Positions 26,512 to 34,698 of a DNA stretch of 64,000 nucleotides are shown piece by piece (the stretch's first letter is position 1; every line of letters begins with the position of its first letter). The notes below the pieces were generated by a model. The model saw nothing but the letters and a program-made list of their open reading frames with translations, ran no database searches and was not told where the DNA came from. The stretch is taken from the NCBI RefSeq assembly GCF_900105325.1, contig NZ_FNSU01000004.1, positions 62,001-126,000 on the forward strand. The letters run 5' to 3'. The stretch is from Pseudomonas marginalis. GTDB lineage: Bacteria > Pseudomonadota > Gammaproteobacteria > Pseudomonadales > Pseudomonadaceae. The position numbers were made by a program, and so were the translations under genes.

Positions 26512-26838
26512 TTAGACATTGAAAGCAAGTGCCAGGATCGGGCTGCCGCCCGAAACGATGACTCGCCAGTTCACAAAAGCAGCGCATTCCACCAGAGCTT
26601 CAAATTGTTCAGGACAGCGATGCTTAAAACTCTGGGCATTGTCGATGACCAATGAGAGTGTTTGTCCGCTCTGAACGTGGACAGACGACATTTCTGCGCT
26701 GGGGTCATCGAGGTATGAAAGGCAGTCAACCCAAGCGTCCATATTGCGGCCGTAGAAACCAGGGAAACCGAATTTTTCTGCGAATACGCTGTGGAATGTG
26801 TGCCAGTCAGTTATCAGGTTTGCATCCACTCGCACCAT
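26512..26838 (-). CDS. barstar-family protein
   Basis: A 108-residue protein with the barstar pattern: DWHTFHSVFAEKFGFPGFYG, then MDAWVDCLSYL, and the family-typical FEALVECAAFVNWR near the end. Barstar inhibits the ribonuclease barnase by one-to-one binding; homologues are common immunity proteins. ATG at 26838 is chosen since the barstar domain begins there, although the frame is open to 27090. No ribonuclease toxin is visible nearby, so it is an orphan inhibitor. Confidence 0.8.
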   Translation of the reverse strand: MVRVDANLITDWHTFHSVFAEKFGFPGFYGRNMDAWVDCLSYLDDPSAEMSSVHVQSGQTLSLVIDNAQSFKHRCPEQFEALVECAAFVNWRVIVSGGSPILALAFNV

Positions 26839-27108
26839 TGTCAGATCAACCTCTGTCGAATTGGAAAAAACATGTATGGCGGTCTCGCGAGGTGAAGTCA
26901 ATTGCTGACAGCGTATTCGCGCAACCTTGGGCTCGATCCGCGACAAACGACGCTCCAGCGGCCGTTGCTGGACATAACAGCCTCTCACGAAGGTCTGTTT
27001 TCGACCCAACGCGGACCTTGACCATCGGCAAGTAGGTCTTACAATTTTCGACCCGAGTAAAACGGCACTTGACCGATACCGGTAGACCATTAAATCAGGT
27101 GATGTCGT

Positions 27109-27471
27109 ATGCGTGATCTACCATGCCCTTGCTGCGGTTTCGTAACCTTGGAATGCGAGTACGGCTCGTACGATATCTGCCCCCTTTGTGGCTGGGAAGA
27201 TGACGCCGTCCAGTTAGCCAATCCAACGTCAGAGGGAGGCGCAAATTCCATTTCCCTCGCTGACGCTCAGATGAGCCTCTTAAACGAATACCCAATAACT
27301 GTTCGGCTTGCGGGGGGATTTCGACGAGGGCTCGGATGGCGACCGTTAGACGCCAATGATCTTGAGGCTGCTAACGTACTTAAGACCGTCAAGCACTGGC
27401 ACACCATCGCCGTTCGCTTTGAGTCAGAAGCCTATTGGTTAGTGAATGGAACGAACGACGTTAAGGTCTGA
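27109..27471 (+). CDS. CPCC-domain cysteine-rich protein
   Basis: A 120-residue protein starting MRDLPCPCCGFVTLECEYGS, then ICPLCGWEDDAVQLANP. These are the paired CPCC and CPLC motifs of the CPCC family, which occurs in polymorphic-toxin immunity loci. It probably binds zinc through the two motifs. It is divergent from the barstar gene. Role inferred from family context only. Confidence 0.78.
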   Translation: MRDLPCPCCGFVTLECEYGSYDICPLCGWEDDAVQLANPTSEGGANSISLADAQMSLLNEYPITVRLAGGFRRGLGWRPLDANDLEAANVLKTVKHWHTIAVRFESEAYWLVNGTNDVKV

Positions 27472-27540
27472 ATTTACGAGACCCAACAGAATTTTCCGCT
27501 TGTGGCCGGAAGCGGGTCTAATCCGAAGGTCCGCTTTTGG

Positions 27541-27722
27541 CCGATTCTGTTGAAAAAGTCGATCATGGTTTCCACGGCAGAGAAGTACGCGTCCGAGATT
27601 GAAATCTTTACTTTTGGCAGAGGTTTCCAGACGCAGATTTCACGCAGCAGCGTGCAAAAATTGCGTTCTCACTAGGCAATGGCCAGGCAGTTTTGGATAA
27701 CCGACTTTTTCAACAGAATCGG
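27541..27722. mobile_element. MITE-like element with perfect 21-bp terminal inverted repeats
   Basis: The element is 182 bp. Its ends are exact inverted copies: the left (27541-27561) contains GATTCTGTTGAAAAAGTCG, the right (27702-27722) CGACTTTTTCAACAGAATC. The inside holds no gene. It interrupts an island repeat: joining the flanks restores CGCTTTTGGCCGGAAGCGG. It must rely on a transposase elsewhere. Confidence 0.8.
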
Positions 27723-27835
27723 CCGGAAGCGGTCATAAGCTCGCAGCCGCCACAGACTGAAAGCCGAAAAATCTGGGTATGTTTGTAATGCAAGGATATA
27801 GCGAGGCGGAAGCTTCTTAGTCTTCCGCTTCTTCA

Positions 27836-28045
27836 TCACCCTCCCTTTCTTTTGAGTTGGACGTCAATGAAATCAAGCTCTGCCTTGATTGCATCAATCG
27901 TGAGCGTCTCAACCTTGGTGATTTTGTTTGCTCTTGCGTTGAGCTTTTTCATGCCAGCGATGCCGACAATTATCCCGTTCAAATGCAGCTTTCGGGCCTT
28001 TAGGGAATCCGGCATCTGAGCACTATTCTGTGGTGGTTTATTCAT
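27836..28045 (-). CDS. small hypothetical protein
   Basis: A 69-residue basic, mostly helical protein (LKARKLHLNGIIVGIAGMKK; TIDAIKAELDFIDVQLKR). Not recognised. It is downstream of the coiled-coil protein gene on the same strand and ends the replication operon. It could be a small phage-type accessory protein. Confidence 0.5.
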   Translation of the reverse strand: MNKPPQNSAQMPDSLKARKLHLNGIIVGIAGMKKLNARANKITKVETLTIDAIKAELDFIDVQLKRKGG

Positions 28046-28109
28046 GGTTAGACCGATGGTAGGCCCGAAGCAACATGCCCTCGCCGGTTGCTTCGGGGGA
28101 AGGTTTGGG

Positions 28110-28952
28110 TTAGGCGGCTAATAGGTCAAGCAGGCTGTGTTGGCGCGAGCGATCTGCGAGTTCGTGCCAGGTCCAGCTTCCAAAGCGCTCGCCCTGTTCA
28201 GGGATATCCAGCTTCATCAATGCAACCGGGTCTCGATTGATCAGGTCGCGTGCGGCCCACAACTTACCGCCTGTTTCCAGCAGCGCTTTCGCGGCCTCAT
28301 TCCACTTTTCTTCTAGTACCGTGTTTGCCAGATGTGCTGCTCCTTTTTCAATCTTGGCATGTTCTTTTTGTGCCTCCGTAATGTGCTGATCAATCGTCAC
28401 CAGTTCCTGCTCCAGGGCGGTGATGAGCAGTTGTTGACGGCGATGATGCTCAACCGCAGCCATGAGGTTTTTTGCTGCCTTTTGAGCTTCTGCATTAGCG
28501 GCTTTCTCGCCCTCCACATCACCCCAGGCCACGGCCTGGGCATAAGCGGTAGCTGCGTCCGTTTCTGCTTGTCGAGCCTTTGCCATGTCTTCATGAGCGC
28601 TCTGGCGGACCTGCTGTAACCGGGTCTCGATGCTGGTGCGCTTCTCGTTGAGTTCCATCTCGTCGGCTTTCCAGTTCGCCATATCGCTGAGATAGCCTGC
28701 AGCCAAGCTCTCACGGTTTGCCAATGTCTCAAGGCGATCAATCTTCTGGTTCAGTGTGCTGATCTCCAGATTTCGCGAGTCGATGCGTCTTTTGTGATCG
28801 TTGATTTCATCCTGCACGGCTCGTTGACGGCCCTGCTGGATGACCTCCGGGCTTTCCAGCGCCTCTTCGAAGGGAGCCAGGTCACCCTGAATGCTCTCCA
28901 CTTCGAGGGTCAGTTGGTCGCGGCGGTCTTTCAGTTCTTGGATAGTGTTCAT
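28110..28952 (-). CDS. coiled-coil protein of the satellite replication operon
   Basis: A 280-residue protein made largely of heptad-patterned helix (LKDRRDQLTLEVESIQGDLA, EISTLNQKIDRLETLANRES). The C-terminal 60 residues are globular (GGKLWAARDLINRDPVALMK). Not assigned to a family. It is 99 bp downstream of the primase-helicase gene, probably in the same transcript. It could be structural or regulatory in replication. Confidence 0.65.
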   Translation of the reverse strand: MNTIQELKDRRDQLTLEVESIQGDLAPFEEALESPEVIQQGRQRAVQDEINDHKRRIDSRNLEISTLNQKIDRLETLANRESLAAGYLSDMANWKADEMELNEKRTSIETRLQQVRQSAHEDMAKARQAETDAATAYAQAVAWGDVEGEKAANAEAQKAAKNLMAAVEHHRRQQLLITALEQELVTIDQHITEAQKEHAKIEKGAAHLANTVLEEKWNEAAKALLETGGKLWAARDLINRDPVALMKLDIPEQGERFGSWTWHELADRSRQHSLLDLLAA

Positions 28953-29051
28953 ATGTATTTTCTCTGGGGTAATGCGGTTGATAGGGATGGTTGTCGAACG
29001 GCTGGCGAGGCCGGGAATGAGCCGGCGCTACCTCGATCAGCAGGCATGCCG

Positions 29052-31940
29052 TCAGGCGACCTTGGCCTCGCCTTCATCCGTTCCTGAAACCGTCTTCACC
29101 ACGTAGCAGCGCTGAGGCCCTAACCCGGGCAGGCGAATCAAGCTGTAGGCCTTGCCGTCACTACCCGGCTCAAGCACGCCGCGTTGCAGCAGCTCTTTGT
29201 TCACCGCACTGATGTTCATGCCCTTGAAGATTTCAGCCCTCCAGGCTTCAGGCAGCACGTAGTAGGTGTTGGTGGTGTGCAGGGCATCGCCCATGCCGTG
29301 TTCCATCGTCTTGCGAAAACCCAGCCGATCAATCGTGCGTGGGCCGTGTTCATCGATCTTGGCGGCGGCAGATTCCCAGCGGGTAAAGCGGCTTTCTCCA
29401 AAGCGCTCGATGACCTGGCGCAGCCGCGCCAAAATCGCATCACCCTCGAAGTTACCGGCGCCGCCACGTTCGGCCAGCCACGCATGCAGACACACCCGAG
29501 CGGCGGTCGTGGCTGTGCCATCCGGCCAGCCGGTAACACCAAAGGCGGTAGCCAACTCTCCGGCGGCGGCGGCGAGGCCGAAGCGAAGGGCGGCACGCTG
29601 CGCCTGACCACTGGCCGAGGCGGGTAGGTTTTGGGTGATGAACTGCTCCACCGTGCGGCGAATGATCACCGACCACCTCAGCATTTCTCCTGGCGCGCAC
29701 AGTGCGTTCAGGAAGGCGGTGAGGGGTGTACCGTAGTATTTCGCTACACGGGCCTTGAGCGCGTCGGAAAGGGCGGCTGCGTCCTCAAAACCGTTCAGCA
29801 CATCAAACATGCCGAGCCCTTTGCTGGCATCCGCAGGCACGGCCAGCATGCGCACCTCCATACCGGCTTTTAGCTCCTTGTTGGCATCCGCCATGTGCTG
29901 CGCCAACGTCTTCTCGCCGGTCGAGAGAAAAAGCAAGCGCCACTCCTGCACCTGTCGGCCCGCTTGTCCTCGATCATTCGCCCGAGCCTTACCGGTACCG
30001 TTGCCGAGCATGTACACCGTCTCGCCAATAATGCGCGGGTCACACATGCCAATTTCATCCAGTACCAGGAGGCCGTCTGAGTGTGCGGCGGCGATGGACT
30101 CGAGGGCGTTATCCGTGGAGCGCCATGAACGTACCAGGCGCGGCCCGCCATAGACTGAGGCGGCGACTTGCAAGTGTGTGGTCTTGCCTCCAGAGCTGTC
30201 GCCGTAGAGGTGGAAGCCGCCCGACTCATGTCCCAGCAGGTTCAACAGAGGCCCTGCGAAGGCCACAGAGACGACAAACGCCAAGCGGTGATTGCCGACG
30301 CACAGCGCGCCGATTTGCTGCTGCCACTGCTCCAGAGAGCCCGCATCGCTGATCGGTGGCAGCTGGGCACCGGCCTCATAAAAATGCAAATGCTCGGCGT
30401 GCGAGCCGATCTGTTGTTCGGGCAGAAGGAATGCCTTGTCGTGCCAACCCAAGCGCGTCACCAAACGTGCGCGCTGGGCGCTATCGAAGCCGCCGAGGTA
30501 ACTCTGCAGGTCATTGCGTGCGTTGCGCCCTGATCGACTTCCTGCAAGGCGCAGACCCATGTCTACCAAGGGGCCGAGTACGTCTTTGCCGAAGTCGCCG
30601 GTCATGGTTCGTGCCGGAATGTTCCAGCGTTTTTTGGCGCCATCTGGGTCGTCAAATTCGACCAGCAAGCCCCAGTTGTGACCCTTGTCGTCGCGAGTGC
30701 GAGCGATGATTTCCAGAGGCGAACACACTGGGCGCGCCTCACCATCATCGGCGGAATAAAAAACTCCGTCAGGCGTCAGGCGAAAGCCGCCCGGCAAAAG
30801 GTCATTCTTCGATTTCGCAGGGCGTTTGGCGGGCGCCTTAGCCTTCTGTTCTTGAGGTTCAGTTGGATCAGCGGCACTGCCGAAAAACTCACCGCGGCGC
30901 ACCAGCTCGGCGACGTGGTCTGCGGTCCAGCCTTTGGCTAATGCATCCGCTGCATCATCGCCTTCCGCCCATTTTCCACCCTTGATGAGCGTCGGTTTGC
31001 CGCCTTTGCTGCTTGGCTTGAGCTTGAACACGTCGAGCGAGATTCGTTGCACTGAAGCGGCGCCTAGCTCAATCAGCTTGAGCTCTATGGAGTCCATGCA
31101 CGCTTTGCCGCTGGCATCGTTATCCGGCCACAGCACCACCGTGCGACCTTTGAGCGGCGTTAAGTCGGCCTTGTGCCAAGAGTTGGAGCCGTTCGGCCAG
31201 CAGGTAGCGACGTAGTCGGGCATCAATTTAGCGGCAGCGTCGGCGGCCTTTTCGCCTTCACACAACACCAAAGGCGCATCGGCACGCTGTGCCATCTCAT
31301 CCAGGCGCAGCAGTGGCCGAGGCTCCGGCAACCCTTGCCAGCGCCATTGCGTGGTTTGCCCATTGGAACGCTTGCACCAGGTCAACGGCGCAAAGACCTT
31401 TCGCGGCTTGCCGTCTTCATCGGGGCACAGGTCGAAGCGATATAGCGCCATGACCGGCTGGCCCTGAGCATTCCGATAGATCCACACCTTGGACGGGACA
31501 CCATGCTGTCGGTGTTTGGTTGGGCACTTGTTCATGGCCTCGGCCGGGATCGGCTGAATTGCGATCCACTCCGGCGTTGCGCTCTTGGCCGGTGCGCTTT
31601 TGGCGGTCGCGGAACCAGCGGAAACACTGAGCAGATCCGCTAGTTTTTTGCAGGCCTCAACGTCCGTGCCGCCGTCGATGTAGCGCACCAGGTCGATCAG
31701 GTCGCCGCCCTTATCGCCGGTGGCAAAATCCGCCCAGGTGCCTTTGCTCAAATTGACCTTGAGTGAGCCTGCGCGTTTGTCTGTGCGTGTAGGGTTCGGT
31801 GCGGTGTATTCCTTTCCGGCGTCGACGCGTTTGCCGTTCGGCAGCCAGTGAGTAAGGACGCGGTCGATGTTCTTCAGGGCGGCATTTTTTACGTCGGCAA
31901 AGGTGGGACGTTTTGAAGTGTTGCCAGTGCGCTGAGTCAT
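29052..31940 (-). CDS. Toprim / DUF927 primase-helicase
   Basis: A 962-residue replication protein. Residues 1-110 resemble a primase zinc-binding-type N-terminus without visible cysteine ligands (SKGTWADFATGDKGGDLIDL). Residues about 223-280 are a Toprim domain: PLVLCEGEKAADAA and VVLWPDNDASG. From about 395 is a DUF927 helicase-like domain with Walker A GDSSGGKTT near 576-585. It plays the part that the alpha protein has in phage P4, though its architecture is not identical. Its start overlaps the upstream gene's stop (ATGA), so it is translationally coupled. Confidence 0.85.
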   Translation of the reverse strand: MTQRTGNTSKRPTFADVKNAALKNIDRVLTHWLPNGKRVDAGKEYTAPNPTRTDKRAGSLKVNLSKGTWADFATGDKGGDLIDLVRYIDGGTDVEACKKLADLLSVSAGSATAKSAPAKSATPEWIAIQPIPAEAMNKCPTKHRQHGVPSKVWIYRNAQGQPVMALYRFDLCPDEDGKPRKVFAPLTWCKRSNGQTTQWRWQGLPEPRPLLRLDEMAQRADAPLVLCEGEKAADAAAKLMPDYVATCWPNGSNSWHKADLTPLKGRTVVLWPDNDASGKACMDSIELKLIELGAASVQRISLDVFKLKPSSKGGKPTLIKGGKWAEGDDAADALAKGWTADHVAELVRRGEFFGSAADPTEPQEQKAKAPAKRPAKSKNDLLPGGFRLTPDGVFYSADDGEARPVCSPLEIIARTRDDKGHNWGLLVEFDDPDGAKKRWNIPARTMTGDFGKDVLGPLVDMGLRLAGSRSGRNARNDLQSYLGGFDSAQRARLVTRLGWHDKAFLLPEQQIGSHAEHLHFYEAGAQLPPISDAGSLEQWQQQIGALCVGNHRLAFVVSVAFAGPLLNLLGHESGGFHLYGDSSGGKTTHLQVAASVYGGPRLVRSWRSTDNALESIAAAHSDGLLVLDEIGMCDPRIIGETVYMLGNGTGKARANDRGQAGRQVQEWRLLFLSTGEKTLAQHMADANKELKAGMEVRMLAVPADASKGLGMFDVLNGFEDAAALSDALKARVAKYYGTPLTAFLNALCAPGEMLRWSVIIRRTVEQFITQNLPASASGQAQRAALRFGLAAAAGELATAFGVTGWPDGTATTAARVCLHAWLAERGGAGNFEGDAILARLRQVIERFGESRFTRWESAAAKIDEHGPRTIDRLGFRKTMEHGMGDALHTTNTYYVLPEAWRAEIFKGMNISAVNKELLQRGVLEPGSDGKAYSLIRLPGLGPQRCYVVKTVSGTDEGEAKVA

Positions 31941-32209
31941 GGTGTGGTCCTCGACTCAAGCAACGCCTCGTTCACGTCGTCGATCAGCGCCTTAGCCATC
32001 TCTCCGAGGTAGAACGCGGGCCAACTAAAACGCTCGCCCGCATCGCTGATGGCGGCGTCGAGGATCAGTTGATTGGCGTGGTGCAGAATTTGGGAGACAG
32101 CTTCAAGTGCGTCTTCCAGCGGGATACCGGCATTCACCCGAAACAGGTTTTGGCCGTTACCGTTGGCAGAGGAGAACTCGGAGCGTCCACGCGTGCTGGA
32201 GTGGGTCAC
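31937..32209 (-). CDS. DUF3077 family protein
   Basis: A 90-residue protein with NLFRVNAGIPLEDALEAVSQ and FSWPAFYLGEMAKALIDDV, the DUF3077 pattern. It starts with GTG at 32209, overlapping the stop of the gene before; its own stop overlaps the primase start (ATGA). It is in the middle of a coupled operon. Function unknown; such proteins are common in Pseudomonas prophages and satellites. Confidence 0.75.
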   Translation of the reverse strand: MTHSSTRGRSEFSSANGNGQNLFRVNAGIPLEDALEAVSQILHHANQLILDAAISDAGERFSWPAFYLGEMAKALIDDVNEALLESRTTP

Positions 32210-32490
32210 TGCGCACCGCCTTTCTGGCCCATCGGCACAGAGGAGGCATCACCGTACATGGTGAGTGTTTTGATCAAGCCCAATGTGCCGCGCACGTCCC
32301 AAATAACAGACGACAGCACGCGGTTGGAAAGCAGGGGTTTATCGCCGTCTAAGTGATCTTCCAACAGCATGAGAACTGAATCGGCACGGTCGAGCGCACA
32401 GGTGATGGCGTCGATAGGCAGACCGGCTTCGGCGTCTTGGCTGACGCAGAGTAGATCCTCGGGCAGTGCAAAGCCTGGGAGCATGCTCAT
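32206..32490 (-). CDS. small satellite protein, DUF3077-like
   Basis: A 94-residue protein starting MSMLPGFALPEDLLCVSQD, with ITCALDRADSVLMLLEDHL and RGTLGLIKTLTMYGD. It resembles the 4043-4312 product in size, helical layout and leader context. Frame is open far upstream, but the ATG at 32490 overlaps the preceding stop (ATGA), so the short form fits the coupled operon. Function unknown. Confidence 0.68.
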   Translation of the reverse strand: MSMLPGFALPEDLLCVSQDAEAGLPIDAITCALDRADSVLMLLEDHLDGDKPLLSNRVLSSVIWDVRGTLGLIKTLTMYGDASSVPMGQKGGAQ

Positions 32491-32645
32491 TTGGCACCCC
32501 CTGCGGTTTCCAACGCTCGCGCTTTGGACATATGGGCGTTGTAACGGGAAAGGCGTGTAGCGAGGCTGGAGTTGGCATGTAAAGCGGCGAGAGCCATTGC
32601 TCGATGAGCAGCGGCGCGAATTTTGGACGGATTGAGGGCGTGCAT
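32487..32645 (-). CDS. 52-residue satellite peptide
   Basis: A short basic, alanine-rich protein: MHALNPSKIRAAAHRAMALA, then LSRYNAHMSKARAL. ATG at 32645 follows ATAGGAG at about 32655-32661. That ribosome-binding site is part of the downstream target of the antisense RNA, so pairing would block translation. Its stop overlaps the next start (ATGA). It is first in the replication operon. Function unknown. Confidence 0.6.
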   Translation of the reverse strand: MHALNPSKIRAAAHRAMALAALHANSSLATRLSRYNAHMSKARALETAGGAK

Positions 32646-32654
32646 GGGGCGAAA

Positions 32655-32866
32655 CTCCTATTGTTGAGGAGCTGCCACACTTCGTCGCCAAACGAATTAG
32701 GGTGGCAGCTGTGCGCAGGTTGGCGAACCGGGACAATAGGAACCCGGCAGACCCGAAGGTCTCCCACGCACAGCCGCCATAACACGTGAATGCGGGCACA
32801 AAAAAAGCGCCTGCAATCGTAATGGGGGCGCCTGTGCGCCTATTGTAGATCGGGTCGCCAAACCCG
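32655..32866 (-). ncRNA. P4-type antisense immunity RNA leader, copy 2
   Basis: Same order as copy 1, read on the minus strand. Upstream target 32839-32866: hairpin CGGGT-TTGGCG-ACCCG plus tail ACAATAGG. Presumed antisense RNA about 32704-32780: outer stem GGCGGCTGTGCG with its partner, inner AGACC-TTCG-GGTCT hairpin, then CCTATTGT and a hairpin exposing CGCCAA. Downstream target 32655-32696: hairpin TTCGT-TTGGCG-ACGAA plus tail CAACAATAGG overlapping the ribosome-binding site of the next gene. The P4 CI RNA acts by pairing with two such targets and causing early termination; the same mechanism is inferred. Confidence 0.68.
32697..32780 (-). CDS. Ash-like leader peptide inside the antisense RNA region
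   Basis: A 27-codon frame beginning MAAVRGRPSGLPGSYCPGSP and ending in TAA. The same start and pattern (MAAVRGRPSGLP) occur in copy 1, and related peptides are annotated as Ash/Icd-like in P4-type prophages. It overlaps the RNA structure, so conservation of the peptide may just reflect conservation of the RNA. The frame is also open upstream to 32921. Confidence 0.35.
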   Translation of the reverse strand: MAAVRGRPSGLPGSYCPGSPTCAQLPP

Positions 32867-33020
32867 GTCGCTGAATTTGCAGCGACAGCCAGAGAGTAAC
32901 GTCCGTTTTTTGAAAGTGCAACTGTCCGGAACGCTTGCGGATTTTTTCGATGCGGCATAAATTGATCAGGCATATAGATTTACCTCAACGCCTCCGGTTG
33001 CCGCCGGGGGCGTTTTCGTT

Positions 33021-33326
33021 TCAGGCATGGACTTCCCAGCGCAGGGAGACAAAGGGCAACCGGTCGCCTTCGAGGCAGGCGCGCGCATCCTCGTAGGCGT
33101 CGATTTGTTGGCCTTCGTCGACGATGATTGCTTGAGGGGATTGGCAGGGAACTGACAATGCGCACCAGATGCCATCTCTCCATCGCATCACCATCACGTC
33201 CCGGTTCAGGCGTTTTTGCTCTGTGCGGTAACGTTCAAAACGCTGCATACCGCGTGATGAGAATCCGACTGTTCTGAGTACAGAAAAGGGCTGCAAGATG
33301 GCCCTGTTGGCGGCACGATTTCTCAT
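33021..33326 (-). CDS. hypothetical protein downstream of AlpA
   Basis: A 101-residue basic protein (FERYRTEQKRLNRDVMVMRW; DGIWCALSVPC). ATG at 33326 overlaps the AlpA stop as ATGA, so it is translationally coupled with that regulator. Frame is open upstream, but the coupling decides the start. Not recognised; in satellites this position often holds a small regulatory or accessory protein. Confidence 0.6.
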   Translation of the reverse strand: MRNRAANRAILQPFSVLRTVGFSSRGMQRFERYRTEQKRLNRDVMVMRWRDGIWCALSVPCQSPQAIIVDEGQQIDAYEDARACLEGDRLPFVSLRWEVHA

Positions 33327-33577
33327 GCCGCCACCTGATCGCGGGCAGCGATGCGTGCCCGCGTCCATGCCTGAACTTCCCCCAATACCCACGCAACCGG
33401 AGCGCTTCTGGCATTGCTGTTACTCAGCTTTACCGGCAACGGGAATCCGCTTTCAGGTTGGCGCATCAGCTTGTAGATAGTCGGGCGTGCGAGTCCTACG
33501 ATTGAAATGACCTCGGGCATCCGGATGAGGGTCATGGAGGGGTCATGCGAGGGAATTGCTTTTAAAACGGTAGTCAT
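33323..33577 (-). CDS. AlpA-family DNA-binding regulator
   Basis: An 84-residue protein with the AlpA/excisionase helix-turn-helix: LIRMPEVISIVGLARPTIYK, then LMRQPESGFPLPVKLS. AlpA proteins activate excision or replication genes in P4-like elements. It is coupled (ATGA) with the next minus-strand gene, upstream of the antisense leader and the replication operon, all consistent with control of the element's lifestyle. Confidence 0.85.
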   Translation of the reverse strand: MTTVLKAIPSHDPSMTLIRMPEVISIVGLARPTIYKLMRQPESGFPLPVKLSNSNARSAPVAWVLGEVQAWTRARIAARDQVAA

Positions 33578-33630
33578 AGCGAGCTAACCCTTTGTTAATT
33601 GAGACAACGGGTCATACGCTACGCAGGGGA

Positions 33631-33662
33631 GGGAGAGTGGACTGTGTCCGCTCCCTTTTTTA
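33631..33662 (+). terminator. terminator-like hairpin on the plus strand
   Basis: GGGAG and CTCCC with inner GGAC and GTCC form a hairpin followed by a T-run at 33656-33661. It faces opposite to the genes on both sides, so it would end a transcript running rightwards, antisense to the AlpA region. Confidence 0.4.
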
Positions 33663-34604
33663 TTTCAGAGGTCTAAGGCCCAGAGCGGTCAAATGCTCTC
33701 GAATGGTTTTTTTTGTGCCGTGGCCCTTCCGTTCGGAAAGAATATTGGTCAGTTCAGCATCGGACAGACTTCGCATTTCAATTTTCCGGCCGTTAATGAT
33801 TTGCTCTGCAGCCGCTTTGATTTTTGCCCGCCTATCCATAGCCAAGGTCTGTATTGCAGAGCTGGGGTTTCGGTTCCCATTACCTGCTTCCTGGCCCCTT
33901 CTCGTCGCCTTTGTCGACAAGGCATCGTCGAGAATTCGATGCATCAGGCTTGATGTGTTGAAGCCTTTCTTAAACACATCCATCTGCTCCACCTGGCGAT
34001 AAAGACTCGCCATCAGCAGTGCCTGATTCGCCTCGCCTAGCAACGTCGCGAATTCTTCTCGTGCCCTGATCTCGTTTCCGCTGCTGCGGTCCCGCTCTTT
34101 TTCGATCAGGACAAGGTACTGGCGGGGTGAGTCATGTTTCAGCTGCTCTATCAGGTCTGCATCAATGCCGTAAGTGGTGAGCTCAAGGTCGAACAGCCAA
34201 TTTGCAAGCGTCTCCACAGCCTGCGTTCCCAGTACCAGGGCAAAGGTCGCGGCAAGCTGTGAGTCTGCTGCGGAATGACTCACCCCAAGAAACCGTCGAA
34301 TGACACTGGGCAATGAGCCTGCCTCTGCATAACTGGCATGCTCGCTAACGGGATCGCGAAGTCGATAAAGGGTTCTTGTTACTGACTCTGCACACGGAGC
34401 GTAGGAGCCCTCCTCGAGCCAGAACGAGGTGGCTGTGTTGATCAAATCGAAGGCATCGTTGAAGTGGTTGTTGAATTGCGGAAACAGCGCAAGACTGCGA
34501 ACGGCTGCCTCGACGTCGTCCTGATCCCACACCAAGCACGTTACATCGAAGCCTGCGATTTCGAGTTCAAGCTCTTCTGCATCGATGCCCCGCTCAAAGT
34601 CCAT
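33660..34604 (-). CDS. hypothetical protein next to integrase
   Basis: A 314-residue soluble protein, mainly helical. It has a central segment QLAATFALVLGTQAVETLAN and a basic C-terminus AKIKAAAEQIINGRKIEMRS ending in a possible DNA-binding helix (KKTIREHLTALG). Not recognised. It lies between the iterons and AlpA, on the integrase strand. It could be a replication accessory or cargo gene. Confidence 0.6.
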   Translation of the reverse strand: MDFERGIDAEELELEIAGFDVTCLVWDQDDVEAAVRSLALFPQFNNHFNDAFDLINTATSFWLEEGSYAPCAESVTRTLYRLRDPVSEHASYAEAGSLPSVIRRFLGVSHSAADSQLAATFALVLGTQAVETLANWLFDLELTTYGIDADLIEQLKHDSPRQYLVLIEKERDRSSGNEIRAREEFATLLGEANQALLMASLYRQVEQMDVFKKGFNTSSLMHRILDDALSTKATRRGQEAGNGNRNPSSAIQTLAMDRRAKIKAAAEQIINGRKIEMRSLSDAELTNILSERKGHGTKKTIREHLTALGLRPLK

Positions 34605-34698
34605 TTAGATCTCCCCGCCGCCCCGAAGCCGATAGGCTGTTACAGCGATTTGCGACTGGAAGCGCCAACGCCAGCAGGGTGGCGGGCGTGGCCTTTCC

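Noticed and set aside
26839..27090. N-terminal extension of the barstar gene
   Set aside because: The added 84 codons are arginine-rich, cross island repeats and are outside the barstar domain; the ATG at 26838 fits the family length.
33631..33662. Terminator of the 33660-34604 gene
   Set aside because: The T-run lies on the plus strand, so it cannot end that minus-strand transcript; kept only as a plus-strand hairpin.
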